Assembly: GCA_015680685.1 (NCBI GenBank) | Contig: MNCI01005578.1 | Span: 444,586 to 503,545 of the forward strand | Origin: Gnetum montanum | Taxonomy: Eukaryota > Streptophyta > Gnetopsida > Gnetales > Gnetaceae | Direction: 5' to 3' | DNA length: 58,960 nt | Shown: positions 30,251 to 42,786 of the stretch, piece by piece | Layout: every line of letters begins with the position of its first letter | Position numbering within the stretch: position 1 is the first letter of the stretch | Program-made: the position numbers and the translations under genes | The notes under the pieces: model-generated | Told to the model about the DNA's origin: nothing | The model's input: the letters and a program-made list of their open reading frames with translations, nothing else | The model's database searches: none

Positions 30251-32520
30251 GATGTCAAACCACCAGCCCCACATGAGTGCAAAGTGGTATATACTTATCC
30301 CAACGAGTATATACCAGATTTCACCTTCATCCTACATCAGGATGAATAGCTACAATGGCATGATATGAAGGGCAACATTGTCTTGCCTCCTAATAAATCT
30401 ATACTTGAGATGCTACTTAAAAGTCTTAAGAAGTTGGGCATCTCAAATCTTCATGAAGAATACATTGTGAATGGTTATAACACTTAGGACTACTATCCCA
30501 CTAAAACACAACATAGGTGAGATCGACATCAGGAAAAACTCCATGAGGCTATGAAGGGGAAACATTACACTAATCTCTTGTTCCTACTAGATCAAGATGA
30601 CAATGAGGATCCTCCCTTTGAAGGTTCTCAACATAAGGATTCTCCACCCCCTATTATTGATGACAAGGATGCAACCCTAAACTTGTGATCCACGATTTAT
30701 AAATTAGGTTCAAGAAAGAGTGATAGTCAATGCAGGGACTCAAGTAAACATCACAATAGTAACGGATCTAAGGATGGTGGTTGTAATGGGCAAAAACATG
30801 GTGGTGGACACTATGGTGGCGATGGTAGTCCACCTTCCTCTTGATCCTCTTCATCCAATTCCAATCATTCCTCTTCATCTTCTGGTTCTCATAGAAGTCA
30901 CTACAAAAATAATAATGAGGAAGGTAATCAACAAGATAACAATGACTGTGAAGGCCACCAGAACCGAAGGGATGGTTGAAACCATCATCGGCATCATTGA
31001 TGCAGTGAGGATGATGAACCTCTGTTAGCAACTTGAAGCATGCTCAACATTGTAAAGGTAGTAAATATTCCAACTAGGCATGTAAAAGATAGTAGGATCA
31101 AGCACTTAAACATGAATAATATCCAAAGATTTAAGGGATATACAACTCTAATCCACAAACACATCTACAAGCTTTCCATGATGCCTATGCCTTATAGAAC
31201 ATACAAAATGAGTGGTGGAAACTCAAGCTTTTCCCTAGGACACTCATCAAGAAGTTGAAATCTGGTACCAATCCTTGGAACTAGAATCCATTCACCGATG
31301 GAGTACCATGTTATAGTTGTTTAATGATAAATACTAGACATACTCCAAAGTGTCTAATCTGAGAAGGTAAATCTAAGGCTAGAAATAGGGAATACATGAA
31401 CTCTTAGATGCCACCATAGGTAGATACTAGTCACTCTTACATTGATTCCCTAACTATGGTTATTCTCAAAGGGAACAACTTTACCACATCATAGATGGAC
31501 TTAGAGCAAAAACTAGAAGAACTCTTGGGATGTATTCCCAAGGAAAACTGTCTGAACTAAGAGCTCATCAAATCCAAAGGTTGATTGAGTAGGTAGCAAA
31601 AGAAGAAGACAAGCTATAAAAATAGAAAGTACAGAAGAGTATAAGAGGGACACTTTCGTTAGAAAATGGGAGGTTCGATTTTGTGATAAAGAGGAGTCAC
31701 CACTTGATGAAGTGTTAAACAGGAAAAGCTTGCCCATCAAAAAATTTGTTTTTGATATTTCAGCAAAGGTTGATAAATTATGGGACTCTTTGGATGAAAA
31801 ATTTCAAACTACTATGAAGATTGCTAAAGAATCCAAAGAGAAAAATAGTGATTGTAACTGTAGGAGGCAAAAAGAAGTTGAACGTGCCTACTAAAGAGGT
31901 AACAGCAAAGCTAATACCATAGAAGAAGTTGTGGAAATTGACTCTAATGATAAAATTGATTGTGACATTTGTCAATACAAATATCCAAAGGGTTGTTGCC
32001 CTGTGTTATCACACTTACAAGAGTCTAGGATGTATGCATTGAATCCTTAACTAGCACATTGGCAAGTACCTAGATGATTGCCTTATCCTTAAGGCAATCC
32101 AAGGCAATTCCACTAGCAACAATAAGCTTACTACCTAAGTGGAGCTCCTCCACAACCTTATGAATAATACCAATAATGGTACCAACCGCAATCATGGGGA
32201 ATTCCACTACCAATATAGTAATACCATGAAAGGCAACCAGATCCATATGGGTACTATGTTCAATAACCCATCTCTCCAAGAAGTTCTACAAGTCATACCT
32301 CATTTAGTATCATTATTACCCTCTAGAGTACCACTGAATACATACACCATCTACTCAAGGGAAAACCCATATCCATACCACCCTCCACATCCATCTGCAT
32401 ACACACCTCCACCTTCAACCCAGTTACCTCCTACTCCATCTATGCAGGGTGAGATTCCTTCACAGCCACAACAACGAAATGCTACGGGGGCTGTACATTC
32501 ACAACTAGCTTTCTAGCTAA
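30251..32520 (+). pseudogene. Decayed gag of element B
   Basis: The reading begins near 30251 with a segment matching the start of D gag (VVYTYPNEYIPDFTF). The capsid-like part lies at about 31140-31640. A degenerate zinc motif (CDICQYKYPKGCCP) is near 31965. A Pro-rich tail follows at 32341-32515 (HPPHPSAYTPPPSTQ). Dozens of stops and several frameshifts break it. Confidence 0.7.
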
Positions 32521-32738
32521 GTGGTTCATGTAATAGATCTAGAAAAAGATCCTTCTTCCAACCCAGTAGTCCTCTCCAACCATCACAACCTAGAAGGTTG
32601 ATCATCCTGCATCTCCAATATTGTCATCCTTCGCATCAAATACCTTTAAGTACCCTTCAAACCAACTGCCACCTTGGATTCGTACTGTGATGCTAAATCA
32701 TGCTATTTCTTAACTAGATCAAGGCTAGCAATCTTTCC

Positions 32739-33311
32739 ATGAAAAGATCTAACCCAGGAAGTTCACTTATTTACCTGAAAATTGCTAGACATGAGCCATG
32801 TAAGGTTGTTCTTGACTCTGGTTTTGGAGTTAATCTTATCTCCCATGACATGTACAAGGCTTGGAACCTACCACCTCTCAAGAAGATTAACATCCATCTA
32901 GAATTGGTAGATCAATCAATTATTGTCCCTCTAGGATTAGTAGAGGACATTGTGACCACAGTTTATGGGTGGTCCTATCTTGTCGATTTTTTCATGATCA
33001 AAGTTGAAAACTCCAAAAGTGACTTTCCCATCATTATGGGAAGAGCTTGGTTAAGCACAGTTGATGCACGTATGGACATAAGGGATCTCTCTCTGGAAAT
33101 ATCCAAAGAAAATGAATTGGGCAAGACAGAAAAGAAGTGCATTCCATGCATCGCGTACAACGATAATGGGTGCAATTTCATGAAAAAGATTTGGTCCATC
33201 AAAAGTATATACATTAAAGCATGTAATCAATGTGCACAAAAAAATCAATATTCAATAGTGTCTATACGTAGCAGCCACAAAATAGGAGGGCACCTAGTGG
33301 CTGATAGCTAA
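32739..33311 (+). CDS. Aspartic protease of element B
   Basis: A frame of 190 codons. The active site reads VVLDSGFGVNLIS, keeping Asp-Ser-Gly, and FPIIMGRAWLSTVDARM gives the conserved C-terminal segment. This is the best-preserved protein part of B. It lies between gag and RT as usual and would cut the polyprotein. Confidence 0.8.
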   Translation: MKRSNPGSSLIYLKIARHEPCKVVLDSGFGVNLISHDMYKAWNLPPLKKINIHLELVDQSIIVPLGLVEDIVTTVYGWSYLVDFFMIKVENSKSDFPIIMGRAWLSTVDARMDIRDLSLEISKENELGKTEKKCIPCIAYNDNGCNFMKKIWSIKSIYIKACNQCAQKNQYSIVSIRSSHKIGGHLVADS

Positions 33312-33737
33312 CTTAGATAGTAGCACCTTTTGCATGGAACCAATTGAGAGCCTAACATGTGCTTATGTTGAAGGCATAAATAAACTTGAATAAGTTTATC
33401 CCCAAATCTCTGATGAAGATGATGATACTTGTTGGGGAGAGTTGGAAATCCCTAATAACTTCAAGCAGGAGCCCCTAGAGCTAAAAACTAAACCGGCTGA
33501 CATGGAATATGCATTTTTAAACAATGGTAAACTAGTCATAATTAATGCCAAATTTGCTTCTGAACAAAAAGAAAAGCTATTAAAGGTGGTTAACAAATGG
33601 CCAATAGCCTTTACTTGGCCTTTACTTGGTCATATCCTAAGCTAATAGGAATTGATCCAAGGATATGCTAGCATTGCATTTACACCGACTTAGCCATGAA
33701 TACTAGAAGGCAACCACAAAGATGACTGAACCCAAAA

Positions 33738-34585
33738 TTGAAGCAGATCCTCAAGGAGGAAATTGAACAACTCCTCAAAGTTGGGTTCATCTATTCCATC
33801 ACAAATAGTGAATGGGTTAGCCCACTCGTAATTGTGCCAAAGAAAAGTGACAAATGGCAGGTCTACATCGACTTTAGGCCATTAAATATTGCAACATTTA
33901 AAGATTATTTTCCATTATCATTTGTGGATCAAGTGTTGGACATCATATCTAGGTATTTCTATTATAGCTTCTTGGATGGTTATAGTGGCTATAACCAAAT
34001 CCAAATTGCACCACAAGATCAAGCTAAGACAACATTCATGAGTTCCTGGGGGACTTTTGCATATTGTAAGACATCATTTGGTTTGTGCAATTCCTTACAA
34101 CACTTCAATATTTGGTCCTTAGTATTTTCCAACAACAGATCGATAGTGGTGTGGAAGTCTTCATGGATGACTTTTCCACCTATGGAGCTACATTTGAGCA
34201 AGCCTTGGACCACCTTAAATAAGTATTGAAGAGATTTGTTGAAACAAACCTACAACTCAATTGGCAAAAGGACCATCTCATGGTCCAAGAATGCATTGTA
34301 CTAGGGCATAGAATCACTCAAGTAGGGATTGAGGTAGACCTAGAAAAGATAAGGATCATCCAAGGAATTACATGTCAACTAGAGATAGTCAAAGATGTCA
34401 TATCATTCCTTGGACACGCTAGCTATTATCGACAATTTACAGAGAATTTCTCTAAAATCACAAAATTGTTGATAGAGCTTACAAAGAAAGATGCACGTTT
34501 CATTTGGACCAAGGACTGTGAACATGCATTCCAACAGTTAAAGGAGAAACTTGTAGAAACAATAATCCTACAAGCACCAAACTAG
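33738..34585 (+). pseudogene. Reverse transcriptase of element B
   Basis: The first frame (33738-34229) holds SEWVSPLVIVPKKSDKWQVY, a DGYSGYNQI segment and FMSSWGTFAYCKTSFGL. After a frameshift near 34110 the catalytic block reads EVFMDDFSTYG. A second frame (34226-34585) continues with GHRITQVGIEVDLEKI and FLGHASYYRQF. FMDDFS is typical for Athila RT. Confidence 0.85.
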
Positions 34586-35140
34586 TTTAGACCTTTCCAC
34601 ATCATGATGGATGCATCTAACTACACCTTGGGAGCAGTGCTCATGTAGATGGATGATAAGAAACACCCATACTACATCCACTATGTGAGCCGAAGCATTG
34701 TGGGAGCATAATTAAATTACACCACCACCAAAAAGAACTAATGACCATGGTGTATGCTTTGGAAAAGTTTAGGCACTATGTGCTTGGCTACAAAGTATTT
34801 TTTCACACACACCATAGTGCAATCTCCTTCCTCATAAACAAGCCAACACTGAGTCCTCATGTCATACAATGGCTCATGATCTTATAGAAATTCGATCTCA
34901 CGATGGTAGATCAAAAAGGGACTGAGAATGTGGTTGTTAACCATCGCTCTCGCTTTAGATGGGATAATAAAGAGGAGGAGAGCCTGCTCTTTGATCAGTT
35001 TCCAATCGAACTCCTCTTTACAGGAGTAATAAATGAGCAAACACCCATAGAAACAACATGGTACAATGGCATCCTCGTCTATCTTCTCACTTAGGAGATT
35101 CCATAAGATCTTGACTTCAAAAAGTATCAACAATTTCTTC
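34586..35140 (+). pseudogene. RNase H region of element B
   Basis: Broken readings carry MMDASNYTLGAVL, SRSIVGA and FRHYVLGYKV-like pieces in the expected order. Several TAG codons occur, some at positions where relatives have Gln (for example after GAVLM). No second, archaeal-type RNase H is seen, unlike C. Confidence 0.65.
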
Positions 35141-35149
35141 ACTGGGCCA

Positions 35150-36310
35150 AATAATTCATGGAAATCAATGGACACCTTTACAAGGTGTGTGTTGATGATC
35201 TAATTCATTGGCATACCCTAACAAAGATCAACTGCATGTTCTCTAGGATGCTCATGAAGGGCCTTGCAAAGGCCACTATGTAGGGAGACACATTACCACA
35301 AAAATTCTGATGGCAAGATATTATTGGCCTACATTCTTTAGTGATGCCCACCTATTTGTCAGATCTTGTGAACATTATCAATGTGATGGGGGGATGACTA
35401 TTTGCATGGAAGGTCCTCAACAATGGATTCAGCCACTGGAACATTTTGACATATGGACCATTGACTTCATGGCTTCCATCACATCCATGTCCAATGGAAA
35501 GGCATATATTATCATAGCAGTTGACTACTACACAAAATGGACAAAAGTAGTAGCCATTACTAATTGTATATCATCCACTACTACTAGATTTATATAACAA
35601 AATATTGTAAATAGGTTTGGGGTGCCATGTTCGCTAATTTTTGACAATGGAACTCATTTCATAGGTGCCACTTTTAGAAAGTTAATGCAATGCCTAGGGG
35701 TCAAACATAAATTAGCAACACCCTACCATCCTCAAGCCAACAATTAAGTAAAGTTAACCAACGAGGAGATCACAAAAATACTAACATAGACCATTAGCAA
35801 ATATAGGAAAGATTGGAGTACAAAACTCAATAATGCCCTCTGGACTTACTATTTAACATGTAAACTTCCTATTGGTTACTCTACCTACGAGTTGGTGTAT
35901 AGAAAACTTCCAATGCTCCCAATCCAATTTAAGCTTCATACATTCTCAACAACCTGTGACTTGGATCTCGACCTAATTCTAACATAGAAAGAAAGATTGA
36001 TCAACCTAAATGTGCTACATGAAAATCAATTAGTGGCCCTATCTTTGAATGAGGTGCACAAGGCATTCAACAAGCAATTTCATGACCTTAGAATTAGATA
36101 AGTAAAACTTCAACCAAGAGATTAGATCCTCTACTAGAACCCCACACATATACCCTAGAAGGTAAAATTTCAAACATTGTGGGAGGGACCTTATATAATT
36201 AATCAAACCTTTCCCTCTAGGGCCATGTTAATCTACAAGCCTAAAAGCCCAAATAAAAAGTAGTTGGTTAACATCCAACAAGTAAGACCTTTCCTTAAAC
36301 CAAGATAGGC
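35150..36310 (+). pseudogene. Integrase of element B
   Basis: The zinc domain includes ARYYWPTFFSDAHLF and SCEHYQC. Catalytic Asp residues are in WTIDFMASI and IFDNGTHF (near 35460 and 35640). The third catalytic residue is lost: the segment usually reading ANGQAEVSN has a stop, Val and Lys in place of Gln, Ala and Glu (near 35745). A C-terminal WEGPYIINQTFPSRA segment ends near 36310. Confidence 0.78.
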
Positions 36311-38000
36311 CAGTGCAACTACTGCCTCAACAGATAGACAACCATAATCCATTTTTTAGATCTCCTCCTTCCAACTCAATCATGGGAGATATGGCCATCC
36401 ATTCTAACAATCCATATGGCTTCTTAGTTTTTCTACTATTTATTTTTCACATTTTTTATTTTTACAAATTTTTTATTTTCATATTTTTCTAATTTTACTC
36501 CATCGTTAGTAACTTTGAACCTTTCTTGATTATTTTACACTTTCTTATATATTTTACTTTGTTTTGTTTTGTTAAAGTATGATATTTCCTCATGTTTGTT
36601 AATAAAATTACTTTGTTGCCATAGGACATAATGTTGTTGTTGTTGTTTACTAATGATGGTTTATGCTTAATGTTGTGATTGTCGATGTCTGGTTTCTATT
36701 TTTGAATTCTGATGTCTGATGACTATGACATGGTTTATTTTTCATGGAACAAGTATTGAGTCCATGTCATCCCATCATCCAAGAAACTCTATGGTTTTCC
36801 TTGTTTTGGGAATTCAAGATACCTTTTATTAAAGAAACCTTTAGTTATTTAGTGACCTTAGAAGCTCCAAATTAGGAAGGATTCAAAGGTTTTTAAATAG
36901 TGTGACTTCAAGAGGACTTAATACTCTTTGTACTCTTCTACTTGCTTGAGTGCTTGAGTGTTTTTCACAGACTTCTTACCATTCCATTCCAACCACTAAT
37001 AGGAAGTCAAATAAAATCTCTGCATGGTGTGGTTCCCATCCAAAAATTCAAAAAAAAAAACATGATGGGAATTCAAAGTATACCCCTTAGACACAATAAA
37101 AGAATAAGTCTTTGCATGGTGTGGCTCCTATCCAAAAATGTTTTAAAAAAAACATGATGGAAATTCAAAGCACACCCCTTAGACAAATAAATGGGCTACA
37201 AGCACTAGTTATGGGACTAGAAAGACATGCACCCATGCCTAAAGGTCCCCTCTAACTAAGGCCCTCTTTCACTTCATAGTTCTCTCTTTTCTTCTCTTTA
37301 TGGAGTGGTGATTGTTTTGTGGAAGCACTCTAGTGTCTCATGTAGGTGGACAGATCTTAGAGTAATGATGCGAAGTCACTAAAAGTGATCAAGTTTGGTC
37401 TGGACTAAGGATGGATCTTCTCAAGTTATTTTAAACACAAAATCCATAAGGGACTTCTTATGACCTCAATTCAGAATTCCATTCCACTTTCTCTGTCATC
37501 CATCCATGCTGTCATAACTCACCTTATTGTCAGGTTCTATGTTATGCTCTATGTCTTGGTCTGACATGTTTGAATTCTTGGATAAATTATTTTTGGTTGG
37601 TCTTTAACTTTTCATGACCATTAATCAACTGTGGGGCTCACAAACTCCTTAGTTGAGATTATGTAAGGGCAACAAGGGCATGAGCCTACTATGGGAAGGA
37701 CCCACTTGCATAGCTCTTGGTTTGGTTAGTTAAGATTCCTTACCTTTGACATTGCTACAATCCTATCTTTCGCACATTCCATTGAGTATTTTGCTCAGTC
37801 CTCCTCAACCTTTTACTTCATTCATTTGCTAAATCATTTTTCTCCATTTTTCCAGATTTATGAGCTCCAACACCATCTTCTCATATTTTCATACTATTTT
37901 TTTGGCCTTTTGAGCTTTCATTTGATCCCAATTTCATTCAAAAAATCTTTGTATTTTGCAAGTTTGACCAAAGTCAATGGTCATCTACAGTGGTCAATAG
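36311..38000 (+). other. Post-pol untranslated region of element B
   Basis: No coding frame supported. It contains a pyrimidine-rich tract (36420-36600) and a direct duplication of about 90 bp (37018-37098 and 37109-37193; shared CATGATGGRAATTCAAAG). Segments align with the tails of A (1-900) and F (58600-58960), so this is a conserved family region. Confidence 0.55.
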
Positions 38001-38004
38001 CTAC

Positions 38005-38092
38005 ATCAACAAGGCCTCATTGACGTAGCTGATTACATCAATGAGGCCCTGTTGACAAGGCCTCATCAATGCAGTGTAAAAATCCTATATAT
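38005..38092 (+). promoter_or_regulatory. Internal palindrome-TATA promoter of element B accessory ORF
   Basis: Three GAGGCCTC-type palindromes (38008-38025, 38038-38057, 38055-38071) end about 15 bases before TATATAT (38086-38092). This repeats the layout of the U3 promoter in both LTRs of B. The accessory ORF starts 460 bases further on. A possible splice donor (AAAGGTAAGC) lies at 38236-38245, so a 5' UTR intron is possible. Confidence 0.6.
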
Positions 38093-38549
38093 CCCACTAC
38101 ACACTTAGAAATTTTTATCATTTTCCTCATAACACACAGGGATTTTTTGCCATTTTTTAGATCCCAAAACCTTCCAAAGCCCTTAACTTCCCAACCATTT
38201 TTCCAAATCACTCCATTCTTCGATCCTACAGCTATCAAAGGTAAGCTCTTTATCATGGGGGCTGCAAACCTTGAGGTTTCTGATGAAATTTTTTGAAGAT
38301 TTTTCTAACTCCCTAAAAGGGTTAATAACCTTAATAATATACAAACATCAATTTTTTCAAAAGTTAACCCTTTCAACAACCTCCAGGATGATTTATTAAT
38401 AATAACACATAAATAAAATAATTATTAGAGTAGCTGAATCAACCATAATAACAACTTAGCCAAGTGTAACTATCCTAAAGAGATAAAGATATCTCAATTG
38501 CTTCATGTTACACAACGATTACTAACCCATGACCTTATTTTGATTACAA

Positions 38550-41430
38550 ATGACACCAAGACCTAAGTACCCACAGGAAGGAGAACCTTCTCAACCAAGG
38601 GAGAAATGGTCCAAAGCTAGAAGGGGCCAACAAGAACAAGCCCAAGAACCACTAGATGAAACCCATGCAATGGGACCTTTTCATGAGGAACCTGAAGTGG
38701 AATCTATTTGAAAAATTCTAGAAGAAAAAGTGCCCACAGAACAATCACAATGAGGAGAAGTGCCAAGACCCATGCCAAGGCTTGAAGTCACTTTGACTCA
38801 AGCCTACCTTGACATCATTAGGTCCCGAGAGAATCAACGATTAGTTCTTCAAGAAATAAACTTCAGGCCATTCCTAAAGAAAGCTCCAGCAAATGTCAAA
38901 ACACAACTACAAACCTCTCCCATGTGGCCAATCATCACATCCAATGGATAATGATACATGGAAGAGACATATCGCTTCTGGAATAATAGAAGGTTGGGAT
39001 CCACAATAAAGATCAAGGACATTTAGGTGTCCTACTTGGCCAATGGTATCACACAAGCACTGGGGTTTCCTGACATTGGGACATGGTTAGCAGAGCTATC
39101 AATGAAAGGTAATCTTGAGGCCAAAAAGAAGTGGTCTTAGTAGTGCTAAGAGGTCAACCATAAGGAGTACGACATGCTCACATTGACAAAGCACATCTAT
39201 TTCAAAATTGCAACCTATCAATCCAATGGTGAGGCCTAGCAAGGTGACCATGTTTTTTGCCCAAGCATGTGCCACTCTAAGTGGGAGATTTTCTATACAC
39301 TTTCCACAAGTTATCTACTTAGAGATTAAAAAATGTTTCAAGGAAAATGAACATGGAAGGAAAACCCTACCCTTTCCATGCCTCATTTGAAAAATTTGCA
39401 AAAAGATAGGAATCATCTACTATGTCAATGACATAATCAAGCATGCTCCTTTGGCCTCATGGTCTGAAATTATGAAAGAAAATATGCCAATGATAACTCA
39501 AGAAGAGGAGTAGTCGCCACCGCCACCACCTACTTAAGAAACAATGCTAGAGGCTTGTGCAATCATTGAGCACTTGTGCAAAATTCAAGAGTAGCTCTTG
39601 AGTCAGCAAGAGCAGCGTGAAGGGATGCGTAGTGTGAATCTATCTATGTATAGACTAGTAATGAGTCACCTTAATGAGGTGGCTCAAACAATTAATCAAA
39701 TGGAGAGGGGTGGATCAATATTCTTGATCCAACAAACGTAGTTGCCAACGAGGTCTGATCCCAATGCTCAATAGGTGATGGTGTCATTATAACAACACCA
39801 TTTATTTCTAGAAATATATGGGAATGCTGCCACCTTCACGATGTTTTTGGAGGAAGATTAAGGGACAACTATCTTGGTGCTACAACATCAAGGACAAGAG
39901 ACAACAAGTAAAGTAGTTTTTGATCGCGTTGCTGAAGCACTAAATGCACCTACGGTGTCTATACCTAACGTATCTACACTTCAAGATGCACAGACATCTA
40001 CATGCACAATTAATGAAAAACTAAATGTAGCCTAGCATGAAGAATTACTAGATCAACTAGTGGAGACTAGGCAACTGATTCTAGATATCTTTAATATTTT
40101 AGAAAACATCACCACAACACAATCAAAGTTGTTAGATGCAAGGGAAAAATGCATCATCCTAGAGGGGCAACTCAAAATAGCTCAAGCACAAAATCAATGC
40201 TTGGCTATAGAGGTTGCTAAATTACATTCCTGCCTTACTGACACTACAATCCTCAGCCCAACAACAACCAGAGATGAAGCTTTCCAATAGCTTCAAGAAT
40301 GATTCAGGAAAGCTAAGAAGGAAGTGGTAATAGTCATCTTCAACTAGTCCATAGTAGAAGCAAAGACGTACCTAATTCAGAAGGACTTGGCTCAAATGTG
40401 CTAGGAGAATGAAACTTTGACCACATAGAAACATCACTTGCATAATGTTGATGCCTAGAAGGAATAAATGTAAGAATTTATTCATCAACAATAGGAGCAG
40501 ATTGCCAAGGTAAATACTAAGTTAATGAGATTGGTCACAAAAAATTGAAATCTGTCAATGGAGAAAGTCTGTGCCTTACACTAGAAATTTGCTATTGAGA
40601 TTACCACCTGGAAGAATGAAGCTTTAAAGTTAGAAAATGTTAAAAATCACTATAGAAACCAGGTTTTCCTACAAAAAGAAGTCAATGAGAAGTACATCCA
40701 AATGGCAAAGGTGAAAATAAATAAAGCTCTCCAGCAACTCCAACAAGGAAAAGAAGTTTGGTAGTCCATCATTAATGAGATTGATGCCTACAACAAAGTG
40801 GAGATCTACCTAAAGGTGTTGCAAATAGAAAAAATGATAGATTACATGGAGTTGGTCAATCTTTGCTATGAAAAATGGCTATGCTGACTACCATATGGTA
40901 ATGATCAAAGTTAGAGAAACAAGTGTCTACCTCATATTTTCCATATGAGGCAAATTTTAACCACCATAAAGACACAAAGCAAAAGCTTGAGACTACAAAC
41001 ACTGAACTAAAAGTTCTTAGAGCATGATTCACAGATCAATGATCAACTACTAAGAACCTAGCCAAAAGAATGAATGATTACCAGGAGCTGAAAGATATAG
41101 TCAAAGCATTTGACATTAAATGCCAACAATTCACTGCTTGGTTTCTTAATGCAAAGGAGTTGTTTCTAGCAACTCCATGTCCCTGGGATGTGCCCATTCT
41201 AATCCACATTGATGAAGCTACATGGATGGTGAATGATCCTAGAAGTAAGGAGGAGAAAATGAAAGCACTACTCGATGCTTTTTTCCTCCCACTAGAAGTT
41301 GTAGCAACAATAGGATAGCCATAGTCACCTCAACCACTGCACATGCATGAAGCTGGTGAAGGTCTCTTAGAACCTCAAGAGCCACCACCACTTAGGATTG
41401 TCTAATCTTCTCCACCAAACTTCATGCCAT
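38550..41430 (+). pseudogene. Accessory ORF of element B in the env position
   Basis: The reading starts at an ATG at 38550 (MTPRPKYPQEGEPSQPREKW). It continues with stops through 38760-38951, a segment at about 39150-39420 with HKEYDMLTLTKHIYFKI and HGRKTLPFPCLI, and a long Gln/Glu/Lys-rich part predicted as coiled coil (40060-41300). The middle part resembles the domain in plant Ty3/gypsy accessory ORFs (an ILSG-like helix, then LPFPxLI and a C-x-x-G-I tail). It lies after pol, where Athila elements may carry an env-like gene, but I see no signal peptide or membrane segment. Function unknown. Confidence 0.55.
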
Positions 41431-41647
41431 TAAGGAATGTACTATCCAATTTTGAAGAGTCATGTCATGGTGTTTAATTTTGTGTCATGAACACTACCAT
41501 TTTTATAATGTGTTGATCCATACCCTCAGGCACTCCATTTTTTGTCAAGTCAGTCTGTTTTATTTGTGAAAGGTCAATCAATAATCACATACCTTTCCAA
41601 TTTTGTATAAGAACTCAAGGATGAGTTTTCATTTAGTCATGGAGGTA
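41431..41647 (+). other. Conserved segment and polypurine tract before the 3' LTR of element B
   Basis: The last 35 bases (CTCAAGGATGAGTTTTCAT then TCATGGAGGTA) match F on the other strand (57736-57770), where the end reads TCATGGGGGTA. GGAGGTA/GGGGGTA directly abuts the LTR start TGATGAG and is the likely polypurine tract. Confidence 0.65.
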
Positions 41648-42786
41648 TGATGAGTTGCAATTTTTTCAGTTGCGTTAATGCAACCTCGTCAACTAGGCCT
41701 CGTTGACGAGGCTCATTGATGTAGTGTCCAATTTTTTGGCTATAAATATGTGCCTACCAACCACATTTATGGCATCGATATTTTAGTAGTAGTGAAGCTC
41801 TTGTAGTTTTTTCATTTGAGAGTTAGAATATTTCTCCTGAGTGCCTGTAGCAAAAGTCATTAAGTGTACGAATATTTCTCTTAAGTGCCCACAGCAAAAG
41901 TCATTATTGTACCCAAGTATGACAGTGTGTGCAGCAATCAAGACAAGCTTTTTGATAAACCTTGCAGCATTCTAAATAGATTAAATATTTTATTTATGCA
42001 TTTAATGTTTTAAATTATTTATTAAATATTTTCCAATAATTAAGTTAATGAAGTAGGTAAATAAGATAAGCTAGAAATATTAAACACATAAGTATGACCA
42101 CTTCAAGTGTAACATGTATTTTCTTAGTAATCCCAGCAGTGCTATTGCTTAGTACACCCAGTAGCGTAGCGCTTGGTAACCCAGCAATGGATACATGGAT
42201 TCAAGGCATGTGCTAAAAGTGGGACTGAATGCTTATGTTAGGACTAGTTAGATATTCGTTAATTAATTATTACCTAAGTGTATGGACCAAGCAATAATGC
42301 TAGTTACACTGTTAGGAATAGTTAGATACTAATTAATTAGTTATTGCTTGAGTGTATGGATCCATTGTTGATCCATACCAGTAGCGTTATTGCTTGGTAT
42401 GCCCAATAGCGTAGTGCTTGGTAACACAACAGTGGATACGTGGGTTTAGAACATGTGCGGAGAGTAGGACCAGATGCTTATGTTAGGACTAGTTAGATAC
42501 TAGTTCATTAGTTAATTTAAATTAGTTAAATCCACTTACTTTTATCTTCCTTTGAACACCAAACCATAAAATATAAAATGATAAAAATGAGATGCCTCAA
42601 TTACATTTAACCATAGTAATGTATGTCACAAGTGTAATTGGGAAATAACAATTAACCTTAAGGCAAAGATTCACTCCCTAGAACACTAGTGCGCTGGTAA
42701 CTACAAAGTTCACAAAATTTGACCAAATCACACATGAACGCTTGTGATTCATATAGTTGGGCATAGGTGTACCTCACTGCTCATCA
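41648..42786 (+). repeat. 3' LTR of element B
   Basis: 1139 bp, TGATGAG to CTCATCA. It is 200 bp longer than the 5' LTR because of an internal duplication (period about 230 bp; repeated units near 42164-42258 and 42394-42500, shared GATGCTTATGTTAGGACTAG). Palindromes lie at 41684-41711 and the TATA box at 41741-41748. Confidence 0.88.

Larger units (their letters stand above)
29133..42786 (+). mobile_element. Element B: 13.65-kb Athila-type retrotransposon
   Basis: Order on the plus strand: 5' LTR (29133-30071), degenerate tRNA-Asp primer site, gag, protease, RT, RNase H, integrase (to about 36310), a long tail with an accessory ORF (38550-41400) behind its own promoter-like sequence, a conserved segment before the 3' LTR, and the 3' LTR (41648-42786). 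Both outer flanks read ATATA and lie in an (AT)n run, consistent with a 5-bp duplication though the low complexity weakens this. The RT motif FMDDFSTYG and the tRNA-Asp site place it in the Athila lineage. It is old: LTRs differ by many substitutions and every ORF has stops. Confidence 0.88.

Noticed and set aside
38550-41430. Env-like membrane glycoprotein in element B
   Set aside because: No signal peptide, cleavage site or transmembrane helix visible; the sequence is polar with coiled-coil character.
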